13,322 nucleotides of DNA from Micrococcales bacterium (GTDB lineage Bacteria > Actinomycetota > Actinomycetes > Actinomycetales > Dermatophilaceae), in contig PMJN01000227.1 in the NCBI GenBank assembly GCA_003157445.1, positions 1,187 through 14,508 on the forward strand, given 5' to 3'. Below are positions 1 to 6,745 of the stretch, piece after piece. Under the pieces are notes generated by a model. It was not told the origin of the DNA, did no database searches, and saw nothing but the letters and a program-made list of their open reading frames with translations. Position 1 is the first letter of the stretch, and every line of letters starts with the position of its first letter. The translations under genes and the position numbers were made by a program.

Positions 1-819
1 CTCGGTGACCGGGTCACGGCTCCGTTCGTCTGCGCGTGCGGCCAGTGCGAGACCTGCAGGCGGGGCGAACACCAGGTGTGTGACAGACAGTTCCAACCCG
101 GGTTCACCCACTGGGGATCGTTCGCGGAACTTGTGGCCATCGATCATGCGCAGGTCAACCTCGTTCGGGTGCCGGACGACATGGCCTTCGAGACCGCGGC
201 CAGTCTCGGCTGCCGGTTCGCCACAGCCTACCGAGCTGTGGTCCACCATGGCCGGGTCCAAAGCGGCGACTGGGTGGTCGTTCACGGCTGCGGCGGCGTC
301 GGACTGTCCGCCGTGATGATCGCCGCAGCCCGCGGCGCACAGATCATCGCCGTCGACATCTCACCGACTGCGCTGGAACTGGCCCGGACCCTGGGCGCAA
401 CCGCCACGCTCGACCCCGGGCACGCCCACGTCGTGAATGCCGTACGTGACCTCACGGGCGGCGGTGCTCAGGTATCCATCGACGCACTCGGCAGCATCGA
501 AACATGTCAGAACTCGATTCGCAGCCTGCGCAAGCGAGGTCGCCACGTCCAGGTCGGACTGATGCTGGGCGCCGACAACGCGCCGTCTGTGCCCATGTCC
601 ACCATCATCGCCGCGGAGCTTGAAATCGTGGGTAGCCACGGGATGGCAGCCCACGACTACCCGACAATGCTGGCCGAGATCACGGCGGGCACACTCAGCC
701 CGCAACGTCTCGTCCAACACCGAATAGATCTCTGCGAGGCACCCGCAAAACTCGCCGCTCTCGATCAACAGCCCGGCGACGGCATCACCATCATCAGCCC
801 AACGCCACTGGCACCATGA
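1..819 (+). CDS. Zinc-dependent alcohol dehydrogenase (MDR family), 5' end outside window
   Basis: This is the C-terminal three quarters of a medium-chain zinc-dependent alcohol dehydrogenase, which oxidises or reduces alcohol/aldehyde substrates with NAD(P) in the cytoplasm. The frame is open from base 1 and ends with TGA at 817-819. Seen directly: the four structural-zinc cysteines with the classic 3-3-8 spacing (window codons 13, 16, 19 and 27), then the segment FTHWGSFAE, then the Rossmann nucleotide-binding motif GCGGVG at codons 96-101. The N-terminal GroES-like part with the first catalytic zinc ligands lies before the window, so substrate and cofactor preference cannot be judged. An internal ATG at 76 is not the real start, because the conserved cysteine motif lies upstream of and across it. 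Family assignment is secure; the substrate is unknown. Confidence 0.93.
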   Translation, partial: LGDRVTAPFVCACGQCETCRRGEHQVCDRQFQPGFTHWGSFAELVAIDHAQVNLVRVPDDMAFETAASLGCRFATAYRAVVHHGRVQSGDWVVVHGCGGVGLSAVMIAAARGAQIIAVDISPTALELARTLGATATLDPGHAHVVNAVRDLTGGGAQVSIDALGSIETCQNSIRSLRKRGRHVQVGLMLGADNAPSVPMSTIIAAELEIVGSHGMAAHDYPTMLAEITAGTLSPQRLVQHRIDLCEAPAKLAALDQQPGDGITIISPTPLAP

Positions 820-914
820 AACACGCCGCCCGCCCGCCTCACCAAGATTGTGTCAACGGCATCTCTGGCAGTGGCATGTCGCCCTCAATTCGGCTAGATC
901 GGGTCGTCTTCGTC

Positions 915-945
915 GACCGTCCACCGCCCCACAAGGCGGACGGTC
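915..945. terminator. Hairpin downstream of the alcohol dehydrogenase
   Basis: GACCGT (915-920) and CCGCC (924-928) pair with GGCGG (935-939) and ACGGTC (940-945), giving an 11-bp GC-rich stem with a 3-nt bulge and a 6-nt loop about 95 bases after the stop codon. There is no T-run, which is common for actinobacterial terminators. Terminator function is inferred. Confidence 0.4.
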
Positions 946-1018
946 TGCGGAGCACTTGACAGTGCCGTTCAACGCAACGCTGGTCGTCCCGCAGCCGGAT
1001 CCATCACCGGACAAGAAC

Positions 1019-1058
1019 GCATACTCAGCGGCAGATGAGTATGCCGGCAAGATGAGGT
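1019..1058 (+). repeat. Left end of a repeat-bounded segment: palindrome, 13-bp direct repeat and 12-bp inverted repeat
   Basis: A perfect 9-bp palindrome (1019-1027 with 1036-1044, 8-nt loop) contains the 13-mer TCAGCGGCAGATG (1025-1037). It is followed by the 12-mer GCAAGATGAGGT (1047-1058). The 13-mer recurs in direct orientation at 1767-1779, and the 12-mer recurs inverted at 1748-1759. Apart from these elements and the hairpin at 915-945, no gene is evident between 820 and 1192. Confidence 0.55.
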
Positions 1059-1192
1059 AAGGGCGGGTAATCAGCCGTAGTTCGCAGCGGCACAGCAAGC
1101 CACGCGTGGCCCGATGATTGGCGCATTCACCACGCTGGCCAATACCGAAGAGGACTTGACGGTGAAGGCTACGGCATCTGCTTCGGGCTAAG

Positions 1193-1642
1193 TCACGCTC
1201 CCTCGTCGAGCGGAATGCCATGGAACCGCCGCCGCCGGGAAACCAAGACCGCGGCGCTCGCCAGCGGCAACAGCAGGGCGACCGCGCCCCAGACCGACCA
1301 CCCCGTCAACGACATTCCGCCGGGCGCTGCGACCTGGCCGGGTGCGAGCGAGAATGCCCACAGCAGGCCTCCCGGCAGGACCAGCGTGCCCAGCAGTTTC
1401 TCGCTGCGAGACCAGGTCGGCGACCTCCACAACAGATTCACGCCACCAGCCGTCCGACAGCAAACACCAAACAACCAAAAGACAGCCAAACGATCGTCAC
1501 ATTCTCGCGTCGACGCTGGTTCGCTCTCGCGCGCCGGGTGTGGCTGCCGAGGCTGGGGTCGTGGGGGTGAGTCGAGGGCGGGTGGCCATGTGTCCTCCGG
1601 CGAGTGACTGCGTGCATGGGCCATGGTGCCTGACCCCGGCAC
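1193..1642 (-). CDS. Small putative membrane protein (WRSPxWS type)
   Basis: A hypothetical actinobacterial membrane protein of up to 149 residues. The C-terminal half looks genuine: a hydrophobic stretch (about residues 51-71) leads into LLWRSPTWSRSEKLLGTLV, then a glycine/proline-rich hydrophobic segment and a clear transmembrane helix (about 115-135), closed by a cluster of arginines that should face the cytoplasm. The LWRSPxWSRxxKLxGT stretch resembles a recurrent motif in small actinobacterial membrane proteins (recalled, not searched). The first 45 or so residues are proline/arginine-rich and unlike protein, so the true start is probably nearer residue 45-50. No good ribosome binding site decides it. 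The gene lies inside the segment bounded by repeats at 1019-1058 and 1748-1779. Function is unknown. Confidence 0.5.
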   Translation of the reverse strand: MPGSGTMAHARSHSPEDTWPPALDSPPRPQPRQPHPARESEPASTRECDDRLAVFWLFGVCCRTAGGVNLLWRSPTWSRSEKLLGTLVLPGGLLWAFSLAPGQVAAPGGMSLTGWSVWGAVALLLPLASAAVLVSRRRRFHGIPLDEGA

Positions 1643-1747
1643 TGTGGCACTACTTCACGCCCGGAAGGATGCCGTCAACGCCTAGGCGAGGGCCGCCCAG
1701 CACCGTGGCCCGACCGGATCGGAACACCCCTTGATATACCCACCTTC

Positions 1748-1779
1748 ACCTCATCTTGCTGCCGAATCAGCGGCAGATG
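1748..1779 (-). repeat. Right end of the repeat-bounded segment
   Basis: ACCTCATCTTGC (1748-1759) is the exact reverse complement of 1047-1058. The similarity continues inward, since the neighbouring bases read GGTGGGTA against GGCGGGTA. TCAGCGGCAGATG (1767-1779) is an exact direct copy of 1025-1037. The order direct repeat, inverted repeat, inverted repeat, direct repeat resembles a small non-autonomous element, but no transposase is visible. Confidence 0.5.
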
Positions 1780-1830
1780 TGTACGTTTGCGAATCCTGCC
1801 GACGTTGATCTCGTAAGGTGTGCTTTTCGA

Positions 1831-2109
1831 TCAGGACAGCGCCTCGATTGGTGCGATCTTCACTAGGTCCTTCAAGGCATGGGCAAGTTGCCCAGCGAGT
1901 GTGATGAATGCGTCAGCCTGGAACTGAGTCAGAGCGACGTACTCGGCGTCATGGGTGTTGGACCACCCGAGCTGGTCGGGGACCTTCCAAGCAACTTGCT
2001 GAAGGGCGCAGTCTCTGAGCAGTCGAATCCGCATCCTGCGCAGGTAGTTGAGTCGTCGCTCGGCATCCTTCTTAGTCATTTCACCGCGGTGTACGGTTTC
2101 GTACCGGTC
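1831..2109 (-). pseudogene. Truncated VapC-type PIN-domain toxin
   Basis: This is the C-terminal half of a type II toxin-antitoxin VapC ribonuclease. It reads HRGEMTKKDAERRLNYLR, then a core with QLGW and DAEYVALTQFQADAFITL, and ends KDLVKIAPIEALS. Similarity continues upstream of the internal ATG (2079) to about 2109, but the frame meets a TGA at 2176-2178 and has no usable start, so the N-terminal PIN half with the first catalytic aspartate is gone. The final conserved acidic residue, usually found after FITL, is alanine here, another sign of inactivity. No antitoxin gene is recognisable upstream, and the 2110-2337 interval contains no convincing gene. The family assignment comes from remembered PIN-protein motifs. 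Confidence 0.7.
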
Positions 2110-2337
2110 CGATTTCCATCTATCCGCTCGTAACTGCGCGTCGTCGCGATGCTGGGCGAGACGACCATCTCGACTTCAAGTCGGGTCGAGGCACTCCGCC
2201 AGATCGGATGCTTCGCTCGGCCGAGCCGACGACGGTTGCGGCCAATCTGCTTGTCAACGGCACGCCGTGACCTCGACCAGGTGGTCGTCCTCAACGATCG
2301 CGACCGTCACGGGAAGTAGCCGAGTTCGGTGATCGTC

Positions 2338-2709
2338 CTAATCAGCGCCAGTCGTTTCGTAATCATCGACCCGTGCCTGCATCAGCGCCTTCAGGAGTTC
2401 GGTTGGCAGCTCACGATCGTAGAGGAGCTTGATGAAGCCCTCACCGGCCTCGTAGCCGGCGGCCTCGACCGCGGACTTCTGGGTGGCGAAGAATGGCGGC
2501 GAGAACCGCAGCGAGCAGTGGTTCTTGAAGTTCTGAAGCATCCACAGGTTCGTCTTCCCGCCGCGGACGTACACCGGCAGGTTCCACTTCAGTTCCTCCC
2601 GTGCCTCCGGATCGGCGTCGAGGCTCAGGGCCCTGAGCGCCTCAAGGTGAGGCCGCTGAACGTCGTTCAGTTGCGCGAAGAAGTCATCGACGCTTGTGCG
2701 CTTGGGCAT
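2338..2709 (-). CDS. DUF1801 (YdhG-like) protein
   Basis: An intact small protein of the DUF1801/YdhG-like fold, 123 residues from the preferred start. Seen: an N-terminal segment DDFFAQLNDVQRPHLEAL, then ELKWNLPVY, a lysine/tryptophan-rich centre (KTNLWMLQNFKNHC), SLRFSPP, and a C-terminal helix ending before TAG. Proteins of this family include the Bacillus iron chaperone Fra/YdhG, but most actinobacterial members are uncharacterised, so no specific role is claimed. Two in-frame ATGs exist (2715 and 2709). AAGG stands 2 nt before the first and 8 nt before the second, so 2709 is favoured. It is transcribed divergently from the PAS remnant. Cysteine and tryptophan positions show no clear metal motif. 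Confidence 0.85.
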   Translation of the reverse strand: MPKRTSVDDFFAQLNDVQRPHLEALRALSLDADPEAREELKWNLPVYVRGGKTNLWMLQNFKNHCSLRFSPPFFATQKSAVEAAGYEAGEGFIKLLYDRELPTELLKALMQARVDDYETTGAD

Positions 2710-2849
2710 CGGCATTGCCTTATCGTAATGCCCTGCTGGATTGTGCGTCGCGGGCTATATCTGGACATCTCTGGCGCCGATCGTGGTTGTGTTCCAGTTG
2801 CCGATCGCCAGTCGGGCAGACGTTCGAGGTTGCCCAGCGCCTGGCGGCT

Positions 2850-3185
2850 ATGGTCGAGTTCAGCGGGGAAGCCATTGTCGGCGGCACCCTCGAGGGCATC
2901 ATCACCAGCTGGAACCCGACCGCCGAGAGGATATTCGGCTACTCCAGACAGGAGATGATCGGCAAGTCCGTCAGCCTCGTGCTTCCCGAAGATCGAACCA
3001 GCGAGGCCATCGCGGCCCTGGCCAAAATCAGAGCAGGGCAGTACGTCGAGCACCTCAAGACCATGGGTACCCGAAGGGACGGAACGGTGTTCCCGGTCAT
3101 GCTCAGCGTCGCACCGATCCTCGGCACTGACGGTGAGGTCGTCGGCCTATCCGCGATCGCCCACGACGTGACCGAGCAAAACTAG
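2850..3185 (+). pseudogene. Lone PAS domain, probably a fragment of a sensor protein
   Basis: This reads as one complete PAS sensory domain and little else: EAIVGGTLEGIITSWNPTAE, FGYSRQEMIGKSVSLVLPE, RRDGTVFPVMLSVAPI, then DGEVVGLSAIAHDVTEQN and a stop. Such domains normally sit at the N-terminus of histidine kinases, GGDEF proteins or SpoIIE-type phosphatases, and the DVTEQ ending normally leads into the next domain. Here the frame stops at once. Upstream the frame stays open to about 2694 (a possible TTG start), but only the last dozen or so residues before the ATG look PAS-like. It may be a free-standing PAS protein of 111 residues, but a truncated receptor is more likely. The ligand is unknown. 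Confidence 0.6.
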
Positions 3186-3630
3186 GCATTGGCCCTCGAC
3201 CGGGGCATAGCCGAGCGGCACCCGGTCAAGGTGTGCAGGGACGAAGTCGTCTTCGTGCGGCCCGAGCTGGCTGCTACCGATCCGCACCTTCTGCTCGCGC
3301 GCTAGCGCCCGGCGAGGTCGGTCCATACGAATCCATCACAACCCGGTGCGTGGCCAGGATCGGATCGGGTTCGAGCCGCTCAGCGCGGTTCCGTGCGGCT
3401 TGCATCTTGGGGAAGTTCCACAGGAGAGGTCGGCCTTGTTGCTTCCCCTGGGCCAGGCCGGAAAGCGCGACCGCACTGGAGATGAGGTCTTCGATCTGAG
3501 TGGACGAAGCCGCAGATCAGTAGTGCAGGACCGTCCGAGACTCTCGGTTGAGCACCAGAGGGACAGTCGTGATGTCGGTGGGTGGGGGAAGGTCACTCAC
3601 CCGGCGAGCCAGAGCTGCAGGGGCGAGCAT
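3144..3630 (-). pseudogene. Decayed, unrecognised protein-coding gene
   Basis: A minus-strand reading frame starts ATG (3628-3630) and reads protein-like through PTDITTVPLVLNRESRTVL to an in-frame TGA at 3517-3519. It continues in the same frame (QIEDLISSAVALSGLAQG, then GRPLLWNFPKMQAARNRAE, then PDPILATHRVVMDSYG). After a frame change near 3300 it goes on as AREQKVRIGSS and EDDFVPAHLDRVPLGYAP, stopping at about 3144. No family is recognised. The plausible amino-acid composition across one stop and one frameshift suggests a pseudogene rather than chance. Its 3' end overlaps the end of the PAS remnant on the other strand. Frames on the + strand across this interval are judged to be its shadows. 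Confidence 0.4.
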
Positions 3631-3705
3631 GGGCGTGTCAGGTCAGGCGACCACCCTCAAGTGCCACTACCGTGTCGGCGATGGCTACTGACGAGCTGGT
3701 GGCAC

Positions 3706-4005
3706 ATGCAGATTGAAGACTTGATTTTCGAGGATGACGCCCGCGGGTACTTCGAGAACATGTCCGATCTCGACGCTTTCATCGTCGCAGGGGTCGACGA
3801 CGGCGAAATATACTACGGGTGCGCAGTCAATCCCGACATCGATCCGGGGCGCGAGTTTGGCGCTTTGGGCTGGTTGGCACAGTTGGTCACTCGGATTGAG
3901 GACCTTGGCTTCGACGAGGCCATGAAGGCTGACGCTTGGCAGCATCGCAGCGACGGGCGATGGCAACTATGGGCCCGGGCAGTTGACCTGCCACCTCAGG
4001 ACTGA
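3706..4005 (+). CDS. Acidic hypothetical protein, 99 residues
   Basis: An unrecognised small protein. It starts at ATG 3706 with MQIEDLIFEDDARGYFENM and is strongly acidic (many Asp/Glu), with a cluster of aromatic residues (YYGCAV, the GW pair, and WQLWARAV at the end). No transmembrane segment, signal peptide or cysteine motif is present, so it is probably cytoplasmic. The frame is open well upstream to 3346, but that part is arginine/serine-rich and lies opposite the decayed minus-strand gene, so it is not counted. Only a weak purine stretch precedes the ATG. Whether it is expressed is uncertain; protein-like composition and coherent codon usage support it. Confidence 0.6.
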   Translation: MQIEDLIFEDDARGYFENMSDLDAFIVAGVDDGEIYYGCAVNPDIDPGREFGALGWLAQLVTRIEDLGFDEAMKADAWQHRSDGRWQLWARAVDLPPQD

Positions 4006-4180
4006 CCCCACAACGACGCCTCGCTCGCTGTCGGCAAAGACAAAGCGGCCCGCCGGTGCACTCTTGGTCAGTCGCACGCTCAATCGCGTCCGCGCCATTG
4101 CGCAGACTGTGCCGTAAGCCGCACGACCACTGAGGCACAACGATAGGTGGGCCGGTACCCGGCGTCGGCGTCCCGCAAGG

Positions 4181-4558
4181 GATCCGCCTACGAAGGTGAG
4201 TTCCAAAGTCTTTGTTTGGTTCCCGACAAGCGAGTTGATCATGTTGTTCGCAGCAGAGATCGGCGCGGTGGCCGATCTGATGATGGGCCCATATCTCGGT
4301 GAGCCGAACCGCAGTTGATGTCAAAGAACCTCCCGACGGAGGCGGAGGGGTCGTTGAAATGAAGGCTTCGCTCGACAAGAAACCTGCCCGGCCCCTGACA
4401 GCCGCTGACCTTTGTGACCGTTGCCCGGCTCGTGCGGTGGTCGAGACCGTGATGATGGAAGGCGGTTCACTGCTCTGTACGCCCACCACTTCGCATTCGT
4501 CGAGGACGCGCTGAACGCCTTCGACGCCACCATCCTGGTGGACGAGCGGCGCCGATAG
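4181..4558 (+). repeat. Dispersed inverted repeat, left copy (partner 9034-9421)
   Basis: About 380 bases, containing a DUF7455-like gene plus about 180 bases of its upstream region, are strongly similar to the reverse complement of 9034-9421. Shared upstream blocks include GAAGGTGAGT, GTTTGG and TCCCGACAAGCGAG, and the shared coding block is nearly identical. The two copies lie either side of the Kai-type operon in opposite orientation. Confidence 0.85.
4359..4558 (+). pseudogene. DUF7455-like zinc-binding protein, frameshifted copy
   Basis: This copy starts MKASLDKKPARPLTAADLCD and matches the intact gene at 9034-9234 almost base for base, with GGAGGGG about 8-10 nt before the ATG. It is 200 nt long against 201 in the intact copy. 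One base is missing near 4476-4480, just after codons for GGSLL, so the frame is lost; in the shifted frame the rest reads YAHHFAFVEDALNAF and ILVDERRR to TAG. The third zinc-type cysteine of the intact copy (WCAHH) is tyrosine here, so even without the deletion the metal site would be damaged. The family is small actinobacterial proteins with CxxC and CxHH motifs; function is unknown. Confidence 0.8.
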
Positions 4559-4560
4559 CC

Positions 4561-4582
4561 GATCGGTTACCGTTCACCGATC
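4561..4582. terminator. Hairpin after the DUF7455-like pseudogene
   Basis: GATCGGT (4561-4567) pairs perfectly with ACCGATC (4576-4582) across an 8-nt loop, 2 bases after the TAG of the pseudogene. No T-run follows. Terminator role is inferred from position. Confidence 0.4.
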
Positions 4583-4684
4583 CTCGACGGCCAACGATCT
4601 TCCACCGAACAAGCACGCCCAACGCGGCAGAGGGATCGACTTTTGGTCGCAGGTGCCTCTGTACAGGGTCTGGGGGCGAGGCAC

Positions 4685-4738
4685 GTTGGCCGGGCGTGCG
4701 GTTGGCCGGGCGTGCGGTTGGCCGGGCGTGCGGTTGGC
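4685..4738. repeat. Three 16-bp tandem repeats upstream of kaiC
   Basis: GTTGGCCGGGCGTGCG occurs three times without interruption (4685-4700, 4701-4716, 4717-4732) and a partial fourth copy (GTTGGC) follows. It lies about 280 bases before the kaiC-type start, in the 455-base interval 4560-5014 that has no credible gene. It could be a binding-site array or simply a slippage repeat. Confidence 0.85.
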
Positions 4739-4943
4739 GAGACCCGCAGAGTCGTCGGCTAGCGCAAGGCTGCGGTTGTCCGTGCACATCCGTGAGCCTC
4801 GACGCAGTTCCGGAACGCTCGCCCGTCCACGGATCTGGCCTATGCGGGTTCGTTCCGTTCTGCAGGCACGCCGGCGATGGCAGCGCCGGCCCCTGGTCCC
4901 CGGTGCTTCCCAGCCAGCCGGGCCCTTCGGTCTTTATGGCCTT

Positions 4944-4970
4944 GGGCTGTTCCTTAGCCACCAACAGCCC
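4944..4970. promoter_or_regulatory. Inverted repeat in the kaiC leader
   Basis: GGGCTGTT (4944-4951) and AACAGCCC (4963-4970) form a perfect 8-bp dyad with 11-bp spacing, ending 44 bases before the kaiC-type start codon. The geometry suits an operator for a dimeric regulator or a leader hairpin. No convincing -35/-10 pair was identified around it. Confidence 0.4.
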
Positions 4971-5001
4971 CATAGTGAGGAGTTGGTAGAGGTTTCCTCC
5001 G

Positions 5002-5007
5002 GGGGAG
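5002..5007 (+). promoter_or_regulatory. Ribosome binding site of the kaiC-type gene
   Basis: GGGGAG lies 7 nt before the ATG at 5015 and fixes that start over the adjacent GTG at 5018. CTCC at 4997-5000 could pair with GGAG at 5004-5007 in a very short hairpin that would mask the site; this is only a possibility. Confidence 0.7.
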
Positions 5008-5014
5008 CGAGCAA

Positions 5015-6745
5015 ATGGTGACCAGCAACAACGTCCATGACCCCGCCGGTCGGTCCGGTTTGGAGTTGCCAAAGAGTCCGACCGGGATCACCGGCTTCGA
5101 CGAGGTCTCCAAGGGTGGGTTGCCGACTGGGCGGCCTACGCTAGTGAGTGGCCCGCCGGGTGCTGGCAAGAGCCTGTTCGCGCTGCAGTTCCTGGTGCAC
5201 GGCGCCACGGGTTGCGCTGAGCCGGGTGTCTTCTTGAGTTTCGAAGGGACCCGAGACAAGCTAGCCTCCGACGTGCGCGGGCTCGGTATCGACCTGGACG
5301 CGCTGGAACAAGAGGGCCGGTTGCTTGTCGACGCGCAGTCCATGGCTGGCCAGGCCGTTGCGACCGGCGAGTTCGACCTCGAGGCGCTGATGGTCCGGAT
5401 GGCTTTTGCTGTGGACAAGATCGGTGCGAAACGGGTCGCCATCGACTCCCTGGAGTCGTTGTTCGCTGCGTTCGGCAGCAGGCCGGAGGTGGTCCGGTCC
5501 GAGTTGCTGCGGTTGTTCTCCTGGCTCGAGGATCGGGGGCTGACCGCCGTGATTACCGGGGAGCGTGCCGAAGACACCCTCATCCGGCACGGTATGGAGG
5601 AGTTTCTGTCCGACTGCGTGGTGCTCCTGGACCACCGGGTGGTCGACGAGGTTGCCACCAGGCGGCTGCGGATTTTGAAGTACCGCGGCTCAACGCACGG
5701 CAGGAACGAGTACCCGTTCCTGATCGGTCCCGCCGGGCTCGAGGTGTTGCCGATCACCTCGCTTGGCCTGTATCAGCAGGTCAGCAACGACCGGCTCTCT
5801 ACCGGGATCACCGGTCTGGATGAGATGCTCGGTGGCCTGGGAGTGTTCCGGGGTAGCAGTGTCTTGGTCAGTGGGACCTCTGGCACCGGCAAAACGACGA
5901 TCGGGGCGAGTTTCGCCAGTGCCGCCTGCCAGCGGGGGGAGAGGGTGCTCTTCTTCAGCTTCGAAGAGTCCCAGTCGGAGATCCTGCGCAACATGGCCTC
6001 GGTAAGCCTGGACCTGGCTGGTTGGGTAGATCGAGGGCTGCTGCATTTCCAATGTCAGCGACCGACCACTTTGGGCCTTGAGGACCACCTGGCCAACATG
6101 CGGCGACTAGTCGACCGGATCGCCCCAACCCTGGTGGTGATCGACCCGGTGAGCAGCCTGTCCCGGGGCACAAGCAAGGGCGACGTCTCGGCCATGCTCA
6201 CGCGTCAGATCTACTACCTCAAGTCGGCTGGGATCACCGCGGTGATGACCTCGCTGACCGAGGGCGGCAACGACCTGGAGCACACCGAGTTGAGCATCTC
6301 TTCGCTGGTCGACACCTGGCTGCTGGCCATCACGATGCAGAACAGCGGGGAACGCAACCGCGGCCTGTACGTGCTCAAGAGCCGCGGCATGGCGCACTCG
6401 AACCAGATCCGCGAGTTCCTACTCAGCAGCGAGGGGGTGAGCCTTGTCCCGGTGTACATGGGACCGGACGGAGTGTTGACCGGCTCGGCCCGCGCCGCCG
6501 CCGAGGCCGCCGAGGCGGACCTCGGGTTGGGGGCGGAGCAGGAGTCCAGCCAGCTCACTGAGGCGATGGACCTACGAAAGAAGGCCGTAGAGAAGCGCGT
6601 GGCCTCGACGTGGGCTGAGTTCGAGGCCGCGGAGAGCCTGACCGCGCAACGAATCACGGCGAGCAAGAAACGTGCAGAGGCCCTGCGAGCGGCCCGACTG
6701 GAGCAGGCGCGTCAGCGCACCGACAAACCCAAGGACGCACAGTGA
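5015..6745 (+). CDS. kaiC: KaiC-type two-domain ATPase/autokinase
   Basis: A RecA-fold protein of 576 residues with tandem KaiC domains. KaiC of the cyanobacterial clock hydrolyses ATP in CI and autophosphorylates in CII as a hexamer in the cytoplasm. CI: Walker A GPPGAGKS (46-53), SFEGT with a single glutamate E77 (usually two), AIDSLESL (Walker B region), KYRG (222-225). CII: GLDE (267-270), Walker A GTSGTGKT (287-294), SFEES with E317/E318, LVVIDPVSSL (Walker B region), KSRG (455-458). The phosphorylation segment reads T424, S429, S430, matching T426/S431/T432 of Synechococcus KaiC with Ser in place of the last Thr. After the second domain a charged, Ala/Glu/Arg-rich tail (about 490-576) is predicted helical, likely coiled coil, longer than in cyanobacteria. 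It is the first gene of a coupled operon with kaiB and a kinase; no kaiA is present. Family is certain; clock function is inferred. Confidence 0.95.
   Translation: MVTSNNVHDPAGRSGLELPKSPTGITGFDEVSKGGLPTGRPTLVSGPPGAGKSLFALQFLVHGATGCAEPGVFLSFEGTRDKLASDVRGLGIDLDALEQEGRLLVDAQSMAGQAVATGEFDLEALMVRMAFAVDKIGAKRVAIDSLESLFAAFGSRPEVVRSELLRLFSWLEDRGLTAVITGERAEDTLIRHGMEEFLSDCVVLLDHRVVDEVATRRLRILKYRGSTHGRNEYPFLIGPAGLEVLPITSLGLYQQVSNDRLSTGITGLDEMLGGLGVFRGSSVLVSGTSGTGKTTIGASFASAACQRGERVLFFSFEESQSEILRNMASVSLDLAGWVDRGLLHFQCQRPTTLGLEDHLANMRRLVDRIAPTLVVIDPVSSLSRGTSKGDVSAMLTRQIYYLKSAGITAVMTSLTEGGNDLEHTELSISSLVDTWLLAITMQNSGERNRGLYVLKSRGMAHSNQIREFLLSSEGVSLVPVYMGPDGVLTGSARAAAEAAEADLGLGAEQESSQLTEAMDLRKKAVEKRVASTWAEFEAAESLTAQRITASKKRAEALRAARLEQARQRTDKPKDAQ

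Noticed and set aside
853..1221. Minus-strand frame of 122 codons
   Set aside because: Cysteine/arginine-rich composition, crosses the left repeat end, no family signal.
1438..1650. Alternative frame with VTIVWLSFGCLVFAVGRLVA as a frameshifted N-terminus of the small membrane protein
   Set aside because: The frame ending in LLWRSPTWS itself has a hydrophobic lead-in, so no frameshift is needed.
3186..3305. Plus-strand frame continuing after the PAS stop (EVVFVRPELAATDPHLLLAR)
   Set aside because: It is GC3-rich but is opposite a more protein-like minus-strand frame, so it was judged a shadow.
3346..3705. N-terminal extension of the acidic hypothetical protein
   Set aside because: Arginine-rich, low-complexity composition opposite the decayed minus-strand gene; the protein-like part begins at ATG 3706.
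4685..4738. CRISPR or coding repeat
   Set aside because: Units are contiguous without spacers and no credible gene covers them; kept as a plain tandem repeat.
4954..5757. Long minus-strand open frame (267 codons) opposite the kaiC start
   Set aside because: Serine/arginine/proline-rich translation with no motif, antisense to a clear KaiC domain; typical shadow frame in GC-rich DNA.
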